Of a stretch of 9,519 bases of DNA, positions 1 to 4,896 are shown piece after piece. The DNA is from Chloroflexota bacterium (GTDB lineage Bacteria > Chloroflexota > Dehalococcoidia > SAR202 > UBA11138). The first letter of the stretch is position 1. Each line of letters begins with the position of its first letter. The position numbers were made by a program, and so were the translations under genes. Under the pieces are notes generated by a model. It had not been told where the DNA came from. It saw nothing but the letters and a program-made list of their open reading frames with translations, and ran no database searches. The DNA lies in the NCBI GenBank assembly GCA_022566975.1, contig JADFHV010000065.1, positions 1 to 9,519 of the forward strand, read 5' to 3'.

Positions 1-223
1 CTTCTTCATACTGCCGTTCGAGGCCTTGCGGATATTCGCTCGCTCCTGCGGGCAAACCTTGCACGATGTCACCGCTCACAATGATTCCGTCAGGGCGGCG
101 CACAGGAGGTGTCTCCTGTGCGCTTCTATCGAAGTCATTAAGTAGACTCATCAGCAGTTCGTTATTGGAAATATGATCCTTAGTCGACCTGTGTAGGTCT
201 GAAATGTGCAATATTGTGTACAT
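1..223 (-). CDS. Calcineurin-like metallophosphoesterase, N-terminal part (runs off left edge)
   Basis: Reading the minus strand from an ATG at 221-223 gives 74 codons with no stop down to the window edge. The protein begins MYTILHISDLHRS, the first metallophosphoesterase metal motif (D-x-H; D9 and H11). The second motif, SGD, lies at residues 50-52 (D52) in the context IIVSGDIVQG. The GNHD motif and the remaining metal-binding histidines would lie beyond the edge. Known for the family: di-metal hydrolysis of phosphomono- or diesters, with many possible substrates. An internal ATG at 149-151 would remove the D-x-H motif, so 223 is the better start; I see no good Shine-Dalgarno upstream. The N-terminus has no signal peptide, so a cytoplasmic protein is likely. 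From memory, proteins with this N-terminal pattern (SDLHR, then ISN.ELL, then VSGDI.QG) are large and often sit in accessory regions. The lower G+C here fits transfer but does not prove it. Confidence 0.85.
   Translation of the reverse strand, partial: MYTILHISDLHRSTKDHISNNELLMSLLNDFDRSAQETPPVRRPDGIIVSGDIVQGLPAGASEYPQGLERQYEE
98..123. repeat. Perfect 11-bp inverted repeat inside the phosphoesterase gene
   Basis: GCGCACAGGAG (98-108) and its exact reverse complement (113-123) flank a 4-base GTGT loop. It lies in the coding sequence at residues 34-42, between the two metal motifs. It could form a stable mRNA hairpin, be a protein-binding palindrome, or be a chance product of codon choice. Confidence 0.6.
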
Positions 224-332
224 TGTCTTTATTACAGCGTTCTAACCAAGGAGATTCATTTCTTAGTTCGATTACGTACTCGATCCTCTGCTGATTGTCC
301 CCTGTCACATTCAATTATTCGGGATATTTCAC
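224..332. other. Gene-free A+T-rich spacer ending at a compositional junction
   Basis: Between the phosphoesterase start and the first aldolase-like codons I see no convincing gene. Hand-counted G+C is 39% over 121-320 against 68% over 421-520. An AAGGAG string at 249-254 on the plus strand has no suitable start codon behind it. It should carry the phosphoesterase promoter on the minus strand, but I found no -35/-10 pair with good spacing. I found no tRNA fragment or clear attachment core. The change from unrelated sequence to aldolase homology falls at about 320-335. Confidence 0.5.
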
Positions 333-686
333 CCAGCGAACGGCCAGACCATGGTGGTGGTCTTGTTGGAAGAAGCCCAGGCCCTGCAGAATCTGGATGA
401 GATACTTCAGGTGGATAACATCGACGTGTTCTTCGTCGCGCCGGGCGACCTGGCCCAGAGCATGGGCCACGCAGGCGGGTACGGCCATCCCGATGTCACC
501 GCAACGGTCGAGGACTCCATACGGCGGATCGTCGCCTCCGGCAGAGTGGCGGGGACGCTGGTGAACGCGTCGAACGTGGAGCACTACGGTAAGCTGGGCG
601 CCCGTTTCTTCTCGGTGAGCTGGATACCCTGGCTGCTGGAGGGCGCTCAGCGCTACCTGGACACGGCGGCCGGCGCCGCAGACTAG
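333..686 (+). pseudogene. 5'-truncated HpcH/HpaI-family aldolase
   Basis: The frame ending at the TAG at 684-686 matches the C-terminal part of the HpcH/HpaI aldolase family (class II, metal-dependent cleavage of 4-hydroxy-2-oxo acids to pyruvate or a related product plus an aldehyde). Recognisable pieces are VVVLLEE, with the metal-ligand Glu at residue 7 counted from the ATG at 351, then NLDEIL, then the VAPGDLAQS loop with the ligand Asp at residue 33. Homology seems to begin before that ATG (codons for PANGQT, 333-350). Only about 111-117 residues remain of a usual 250-260, so the half carrying the catalytic His and the substrate-binding Arg is missing. The ATG at 351 has no Shine-Dalgarno sequence. 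The break coincides with a sharp fall in G+C upstream. The frame is otherwise intact, which suggests a recent event. A contig-assembly join is the main alternative. The amidohydrolase starts 16 bases after the stop, so the two were probably co-transcribed. Confidence 0.8.
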
Positions 687-702
687 GCCTGGGGGAGATG
701 AG

Positions 703-1836
703 ATGAGCACCGGACAGTTCGATCTGTTAATCAACGCCGGCAGGCTCTTCTGTGCCGACACGGGGCTTGACGGGCCCGGCGCGGTCGCGGTACGGGACGG
801 CCGGATCGCCGCTTCCGGCCCCGACGTCACGGGCCAGGCCAAGGAGACGCTGGACTTCCCGGAGTGCGTGCTACTTCCTGGCCTCGTGGACCTGCATGCC
901 CACCCCGCCCCCTCGACATGGAGGTTCGGGATCGATGCCGATACCGAGATTCTGCCGCGCGGCACCACTACCGTGCTCTCGCAGGGCGACGCGGGCGCCA
1001 CCACATGGCCCGCCTACAGGGAGACCATCATCGAAGGGTCCCGCCTCCGCGTGCGCCTCGCGATAAGTCCAGCCGTCATGGGCGAGCGCTACGACAGGGG
1101 CTGCTTCGATAACCTTGATGAGATCGACGTTGACGCCTGTGTAGCCGCCATAGCCGAGGACGACGGGGAGCACATCTGGGGGGTTGCCGCTAACCTATCG
1201 TCGACCGGCGACAACGACCCTCGAGAGGTCATGCGCAGGACGCTCGCCGTCGCCGAGCGCACCGGTAAACCGATCCTGTACGGGGTCCGGAGGGCGCATG
1301 GCGACTGGCCGATAGCCGAGCAGCTGAAACTCCTCCGGCCGGGTGACGTGTTCACCTACTGCTTTCAGGGCGACGCCCAGACCATCGTCGCCGGTGGGAG
1401 GGTGCTGGACTCCGTGTGGGAGGCCCGAGAGCGAGGAGTCATCTTCGACGTCGGCCTCGGCAAGGGCACGTCGAACATGGGCGTCTCTGCCGAGGCAATC
1501 GCGGACGGATTTCTCCCCGACACGATCTCAACCGACGTCTTCAAACGCCACGTGGGCTGGAGTCCTCCCCACGACCTCCCACTGACGATCTCCAGGTTGA
1601 TGGTGACCGGCATGCCTGAGGCGGAGGCCCTGGCGCGGGCGACCCTTCGCCCAGCGGAGGTCCTCGGCATGGCCGGCGAGATCGGAACGCTGGCGTCCGG
1701 CGCCTGCGCGGACCTCGCCGTGCTGCGGTGGGACCCTGAGCCCGTGCCGTTGGCGGACTCCCCCGATGGCGTCCTCAGCGGTCCGCGCCTGGAGCCGGTC
1801 CTTACCGTTCGCGCCGGAAGCGTCATAGAACCCTGA
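703..1836 (+). CDS. Amidohydrolase-superfamily protein (amidohydrolase/deacetylase or dihydroorotase-like) with an incomplete metal site
   Basis: This 377-residue protein has the layout of metal-dependent amidohydrolases: a small beta-sandwich at the N-terminus, a TIM barrel opening with PGLVDLHAHP (H65, H67), and a closing sandwich segment with GTLASGACADLAVL (about 328-341). ISTD (D278) matches the last barrel ligand, and RGTTTV and LRPGDV are also family-like. Compared with the amidohydrolase/deacetylase group I remember, three ligand positions look replaced: the bridging Lys of the G-I-K-V-R strand reads G-V-A-A-N (A162), the VHIG His reads YGV (G194), and the THCF His reads TYCF (Y219). 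It may use a mononuclear site or have a changed activity; H199 could stand in for a lost ligand. The start is supported by GGGGGAG at 691-697, five bases before the ATG. There is no signal peptide, so it is likely cytoplasmic. It lies 16 bp after the aldolase remnant. The substrate is unknown. Confidence 0.85.
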   Translation: MSTGQFDLLINAGRLFCADTGLDGPGAVAVRDGRIAASGPDVTGQAKETLDFPECVLLPGLVDLHAHPAPSTWRFGIDADTEILPRGTTTVLSQGDAGATTWPAYRETIIEGSRLRVRLAISPAVMGERYDRGCFDNLDEIDVDACVAAIAEDDGEHIWGVAANLSSTGDNDPREVMRRTLAVAERTGKPILYGVRRAHGDWPIAEQLKLLRPGDVFTYCFQGDAQTIVAGGRVLDSVWEARERGVIFDVGLGKGTSNMGVSAEAIADGFLPDTISTDVFKRHVGWSPPHDLPLTISRLMVTGMPEAEALARATLRPAEVLGMAGEIGTLASGACADLAVLRWDPEPVPLADSPDGVLSGPRLEPVLTVRAGSVIEP

Positions 1837-1890
1837 GCATCGGGGGTCGGCGGAGAGAGCATTAGCAGGCTGCGGGAAAAGGGGTGTGCA

Positions 1891-1909
1891 GTCCCGACTT
1901 GTCGGGATT
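1891..1909. repeat. 19-base palindromic repeat, copy 1
   Basis: GTCCCGACTTGTCGGGATT. Its core is a 7-bp stem (TCCCGAC/GTCGGGA, 1892-1907) with a 2-base centre. It differs from copy 2 by one base, at the centre of the palindrome. Confidence 0.75.
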
Positions 1910-1947
1910 GCCGGGAGCCTGAGGGTGTCCCTCAGATACCAATTCTT

Positions 1948-1971
1948 CTCCCTTCCTCGCCAGGAAGGGAG
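1948..1971. repeat. 10-bp perfect stem-loop
   Basis: CTCCCTTCCT (1948-1957) pairs perfectly with AGGAAGGGAG (1962-1971) around a CGCC loop. It is the longest perfect stem in the cluster. No T-run follows on the plus strand, so it is not a typical intrinsic terminator. Confidence 0.7.
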
Positions 1972-1985
1972 TTACGGGAATGGTC

Positions 1986-2004
1986 GTCCCGACGTGTCGG
2001 GATT
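1986..2004. repeat. 19-base palindromic repeat, copy 2
   Basis: GTCCCGACGTGTCGGGATT, in direct orientation with copy 1 and 95 bases further on. Stem 1987-2002. Confidence 0.75.
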
Positions 2005-2026
2005 CAGCACCCTGTTAGTGCTGAAT
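2002..2026 (+). terminator. 9-bp stem-loop before the ThDP enzyme gene, possible weak terminator or leader hairpin
   Basis: ATTCAGCAC (2002-2010) pairs with GTGCTGAAT (2018-2026) around a 7-base loop and is followed by TATTACT, which is A+T-rich but not a true T-run. It lies 24 bases before the AAGGAGAG ribosome-binding site (2051-2058). It might end transcripts from the amidohydrolase side or act in the leader of the next gene. A terminator is only one reading. Confidence 0.35.
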
Positions 2027-2064
2027 TATTACTCGCCCACGTCTAGCTCAAAGGAGAGAACGTT

Positions 2065-3735
2065 ATGACCAGGATGACGGGAAAGCGCGCACTGATGGAG
2101 ACCCTGAAGGCGGAGGGGGTGCAGTATATCTTCGGCAACCCCGGCACAAGCGAGAGCCCGATTATGGACGCCCTCGAGGGCTTTCCCGACATCAGGTACG
2201 TGCTCGCCACCCAGGAGGGCGTCGCCATGGGAATGGCCGATGCCTATGCCCGCGCCACCGGCAAGCCCTCCTTCGTCAACCTTCACATCGAGACCGGACT
2301 GGCCAACGGCATCAGCCTGCTTCACAACGCGAACGAGGGTGGGACTCCCCTTGTCCTGTCCGCCGGGAACAAGGACATGCGGGAGCTGGCGCACGGACGG
2401 ACCGACCTTGCGGGCATGGTCAGGCAGTTCACCAAATGGAGTGTGGAGGTGACGCATCCGGAGGCGGTCCCGGTTGTGTTGCAGCGAGCCTTCAACGAGG
2501 CGAAGACTCCGCCGACGGGGCCGACCTTCGTCGCATTCTCGGCGGACGCCCTGGACGGTGAGGCGGACGTGGAGATCGTGCCCTCGGCGCTAAGCTACCC
2601 GCATACACCACCGGACCGGCGAGCAATCGAGGATGCCGCCGGCTTGTTGGCGGAGGCGACCAACCCGGTCATGCTGGTGAGCGACCGAGTCGCCCAGTCG
2701 GGTGCGGCCGACGAGGCGGTAAATGTGGCCGAGCTGCTGGGCGCGAAGGTGTACGCCTCGGCCTACTCGGAGATGAACTTCCCCACGAGCCACTCACAGT
2801 TCATGGGGAGAGTAAGGCTCGGCTACCCGGAGACGGTGGACCTGCTTTCGCAGGCCGACGTGCTGCTGGTGGTGGGCAAGCTGGCAAGCGGCTACTACAT
2901 GTTCTCGGAGCCTAACCTCCGATATCTCGGACCAAAGACACGCCTGGTCCACATCGACCAGGACGCGCGGGGCGTCGGGAGCACGCAGCGCACCGAGGTC
3001 GCGATGGTTGCCGACCCGAAGGCGGCTCTCGTGGAGCTGGCATACGCGTTGGAGTCGAGCATGTCGGGCTCGGCGCGGGAGGCCGCCAAGTCCAGGGCGG
3101 TGTCCGCGGCCGAGGACAAGGAGGCGCAGAGGTCAGCCTGGCAGCGCCGTCTCAAGGAGAGGTGGGACGCCAAGCCCATGTCCGCCGAGCGGATGGTGTC
3201 GGAGCTGGCCTCGGCCCTTCCCCCCGACACCATCGTAGTCGACGACGCGGTGACCACCGGGATGGCGCTGCACAGCGCCATTCAGTTCGACGAGCCGGGC
3301 AGCGTCTACGGCGGACGCGGCGGCGCGCTGGGCTGGGGCATGGGGGGAGCGATGGGCGTCAAGCTGGCGAATCCCGACCGTCCGGTGGTGGCGGTGGTCG
3401 GTGACGGCAGCGCCATGATGACCGTGCAGGGACTATGGACGGCCGCAACGGAGAACATTCCGGTGGTCTACGTCATCTGTAATAACGGGGTCTACCGGGT
3501 CCTCAAGGTCAACATGGACCACTACAAGACCCGGGTCCTGAAGGAGGACGCGCCCCGCAGCCGGTATATAGGGATGGACTTCCCCATCCCCCTGGACATG
3601 GCCGGGATGGCCGAAGCCATGAGCGTTCACGGGCGTAAGGTGACGGACCCTACGGAGATCGGCCCGGCGGTCCGCGAGGCCCTTGCCCTGGGCAAGCCGG
3701 CCCTGCTGGACGTGTCCATAGACGGAACGGTGTAG
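2065..3735 (+). CDS. Thiamine-diphosphate-dependent enzyme, benzoylformate decarboxylase/acetolactate synthase-like
   Basis: The protein has 556 residues, near the usual length for the family, with the three-domain ThDP decarboxylase/ALS layout: N-terminal pyrimidine-binding domain (about 5-165), central domain (about 185-330) and C-terminal diphosphate-binding domain (about 375-550). E51 in ATQEGVAMG is the cofactor-activating glutamate. GDGSAMM (446-452) to NN (473-474) is the ThDP/Mg binding motif. VFGNPGS-like (YIFGNPGTS) and NLH (H74) resemble benzoylformate decarboxylase, suggesting decarboxylation or carboligation of a 2-oxo acid. The Ser of the NPGS motif is Thr here (T28), and the second catalytic His appears to be Met (M279), so benzoylformate itself is uncertain. 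There is no signal peptide. AAGGAGAG (2051-2058) is six bases before the ATG; a second ATG at 2074 is less well placed. It lies 228 bp after the amidohydrolase and may have its own leader. Confidence 0.88.
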   Translation: MTRMTGKRALMETLKAEGVQYIFGNPGTSESPIMDALEGFPDIRYVLATQEGVAMGMADAYARATGKPSFVNLHIETGLANGISLLHNANEGGTPLVLSAGNKDMRELAHGRTDLAGMVRQFTKWSVEVTHPEAVPVVLQRAFNEAKTPPTGPTFVAFSADALDGEADVEIVPSALSYPHTPPDRRAIEDAAGLLAEATNPVMLVSDRVAQSGAADEAVNVAELLGAKVYASAYSEMNFPTSHSQFMGRVRLGYPETVDLLSQADVLLVVGKLASGYYMFSEPNLRYLGPKTRLVHIDQDARGVGSTQRTEVAMVADPKAALVELAYALESSMSGSAREAAKSRAVSAAEDKEAQRSAWQRRLKERWDAKPMSAERMVSELASALPPDTIVVDDAVTTGMALHSAIQFDEPGSVYGGRGGALGWGMGGAMGVKLANPDRPVVAVVGDGSAMMTVQGLWTAATENIPVVYVICNNGVYRVLKVNMDHYKTRVLKEDAPRSRYIGMDFPIPLDMAGMAEAMSVHGRKVTDPTEIGPAVREALALGKPALLDVSIDGTV

Positions 3736-3743
3736 CCCGCCCG

Positions 3744-3812
3744 GACCCCCTTTGGCTCTACGGACACTCCAAAGGCAACGGTACTTTTTCCCAAGACGTT
3801 GCCGAGGGGGTC
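3744..3812. terminator. Folded region between convergent genes, possible terminator
   Basis: Just after the ThDP enzyme stop, GACCCCCT (3744-3751) pairs with AGGGGGTC (3805-3812) and encloses GGCAACG (3774-3780) paired with CGTTGCC (3797-3803). A competing hairpin is CCTTTGG (3749-3755) with CCAAAGG (3769-3775). A T5 run sits at 3785-3789 inside the inner loop. The plus-strand gene and the minus-strand lipoprotein gene end on either side, so a bidirectional terminator is reasonable, though no stem is followed directly by a T-run. Confidence 0.4.
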
Positions 3813-3849
3813 GCGGAACTGGCCGGCATCACGACGCCTGGCCTCTCGG

Positions 3850-4404
3850 CTATTCCGCGACACGGAACGTGCTGAGCGTACGGGCGATCGAGTCCTTCAT
3901 CTCTTCGTATCTAATCGTGGGAACACCGAACGCCGTGCGGAACCCGACCTTATTGTCGTGCAGGTAGACGAGGGCAGTTACTGTCATAGGCTCCCCACTC
4001 CACGATATCGTGTATTCCAGCAGCTCGGCCGGTAGTCCCTGTGTGGTCTTCGTCTGCTCTCTCGAGACCATTTCGTGTTCTGCGTCCGACTGTTTGTCGG
4101 TGGCGATAACCGAGTCTACATACGCGCTCAGGCTTTCACCGTGAACAGTACCGTGCTCGACAATAACGAACCATTCCCCTTGTGAGCCCGTGCGCCACAT
4201 CGCGACCGCGGGGAATCCGGTCAACTGGTGCTCCGTCCACTCAGCCGGATACTCTACTGAGAAGGGGTGCTCCGGGCTCTCGTACAGGGCCGCAGCGCCT
4301 ATGGATGAGGGCTCAGTCCGGCTACATGCGGCAGCTACGACCGCTACCAGCGCAACTAGACCGACTGCAAGATATCGCGCCAATCCGGGACTCACCCGCA
4401 ACAT
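3850..4404 (-). CDS. Putative lipoprotein with a PsbP/DUF1795-like region
   Basis: The protein has 184 residues from the ATG at 4402-4404, which has GAGGTGA eight bases upstream. An in-frame GTG at 4416 would add four residues. The N-terminus has arginines, a hydrophobic stretch (about 9-26) and a VAAAC lipobox-like cleavage site (Cys 27), so it is probably exported and lipid-anchored; the residue at -3 is Ala rather than the usual Leu. The mature part has HPFSVEYPAEW, then alternating hydrophobic strands (WFVIVEHG, MTVTALVYLH, VGFRTAFGVP) and a final amphipathic helix (YEEMKDSIARTLSTFRV). This pattern is typical of small alpha-beta PsbP/DUF1795-type domains. Its exact function is unknown; ligand binding or an envelope role is inference. 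It lies 492 bp from the next minus-strand gene, so it probably has its own promoter. It is convergent with the ThDP enzyme gene. Confidence 0.75.
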   Translation of the reverse strand: MLRVSPGLARYLAVGLVALVAVVAAACSRTEPSSIGAAALYESPEHPFSVEYPAEWTEHQLTGFPAVAMWRTGSQGEWFVIVEHGTVHGESLSAYVDSVIATDKQSDAEHEMVSREQTKTTQGLPAELLEYTISWSGEPMTVTALVYLHDNKVGFRTAFGVPTIRYEEMKDSIARTLSTFRVAE

Positions 4405-4677
4405 GCTCTCGCTCACCTCGATCGCCTCGATATTTCGAGGACTCGGCGTCCGCCAGGACTGCTGCTAGGCGAACAGCGAAATTGGACCTGGATTCTTCAG
4501 AAGGGGGGCTCGATTTCCGCACCATGACATCAGGCCGTTCGAAGCGCCGGTCCCTCATGCCGCAGGTCGGCTCCTTAGACGTCAACCCAACGCCACCCTG
4601 CTAAACCAGGCGCTCAATTCCCCACTCGTCGGTCCGACTGGGCTCCTCGGAATGACAGCCGTCCAGCGTCTCCGTAG

Positions 4678-4698
4678 GGGCGGGTTTGAAACCCGCCC
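4678..4698. repeat. GGGCGGGTTT palindrome
   Basis: GGGCGGGTTT (4678-4687) and AAACCCGCCC (4689-4698) are perfect inverted arms around one G. Similar CGTAGGGGCGGGTTT-type palindromes are, from memory, common intergenic repeats in some Chloroflexota genomes. No T-run follows. Confidence 0.6.
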
Positions 4699-4734
4699 TC
4701 ACTCGTGTGAAGGAGCTGACCAGCGATCGGTATC

Positions 4735-4850
4735 GTCATTCCGACGGGGCCGGAGTGGGGGGCTCATCCGAGGTAGGTCCCGGACTCTCCCAATCCCGCC
4801 AGATTCTTCACGGAGTCTATCCTGAGCAAGGCCTAAGGGTTCAGAATGAC
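4735..4850. mobile_element. MITE-like repeat with GTCATTC/GAATGAC ends
   Basis: A 116-bp segment starts with GTCATTCCGA and ends with CAGAATGAC, giving 7-bp terminal inverted repeats (4735-4741 and 4844-4850). It has no coding capacity. Short elements with these ends are frequent in many bacteria. No target-site duplication is visible, and the boundaries rest on the ends alone. Confidence 0.4.
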
Positions 4851-4864
4851 AACGGACCAGATCA

Positions 4865-4890
4865 CCCGCGTTGAACGACGTTCAAACGGG
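4865..4890 (-). terminator. Hairpin just downstream of the NHL-repeat gene
   Basis: CCCG + TTGAAC (4865-4868, 4871-4876) pairs with GTTCAA + CGGG (4880-4885, 4887-4890) with a small internal loop and a GAC apical loop. It begins six bases past the stop codon of the minus-strand NHL gene. No U-run follows on that strand, so it may be a weak or factor-assisted terminator, or a 3'-end stabilising hairpin. Confidence 0.4.
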
Positions 4891-4896
4891 CCATAG

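Larger units (their letters stand above)
1891..2026. repeat. Dense cluster of stem-loops (REP/MITE-like or structured leader)
   Basis: Five perfect stem-loops sit within 136 bp of the gap between the amidohydrolase and the ThDP enzyme: 1892-1907, 1919-1935, 1948-1971, 1987-2002 and 2002-2026. Two of them are copies of the same 19-base unit and bracket the middle two. A competing pairing, CGGGA (1975-1979) with TCCCG (1987-1991), is also possible. No protein-coding frame is convincing here. It could be a bacterial interspersed palindromic element, or part of the 5' leader of the downstream gene, whose ribosome-binding site begins 25 bases later. The rest of the 1837-2064 gap shows nothing I recognise. 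Confidence 0.65.
4405..4896. other. Intergenic region of about 490 bp with decayed interspersed repeats
   Basis: No convincing gene is present; the open frames here are short and their translations look random. It contains a TCGGAATGAC / GTCATTCCGA inverted pair (4647-4656 and 4735-4744), a further CAGAATGAC at 4842-4850, the GGGCGGGTTT palindrome (4678-4698), GTCGGTCCGAC (an 11-base palindrome at 4628-4638) and a hairpin near the end of the NHL gene. The promoter of the lipoprotein gene should be in the left part, but I see no clear -35/-10 pair. Confidence 0.6.

Noticed and set aside
206..400. 64-codon plus-strand frame near the left edge, preceded in part by AAGGAG
   Set aside because: It overlaps the phosphoesterase N-terminus on the other strand and then the aldolase remnant in another frame, and its translation resembles no protein.
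315..1004. 229-codon minus-strand frame across the aldolase remnant and amidohydrolase start
   Set aside because: The plus strand carries recognisable protein families here; the minus translation is Pro/Ser/Arg-rich shadow sequence.
1891..2004. CRISPR-like repeats
   Set aside because: There are only two copies of a 19-base palindrome, with internal hairpins rather than a unique spacer between them.
1837..2064. TPP riboswitch upstream of the ThDP-enzyme gene
   Set aside because: The conserved CUGAGA and ACCUGAUCUGG blocks of the THI box are absent; CTGAGGG at 1919 belongs to a simple hairpin. ThDP-using enzymes are also not the usual targets.
4686..4874. 62-codon plus-strand frame in the 4405-4896 gap
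   Set aside because: It lies inside interspersed repeats, its start is within the GGGCGGGTTT palindrome, and it has no ribosome-binding site.
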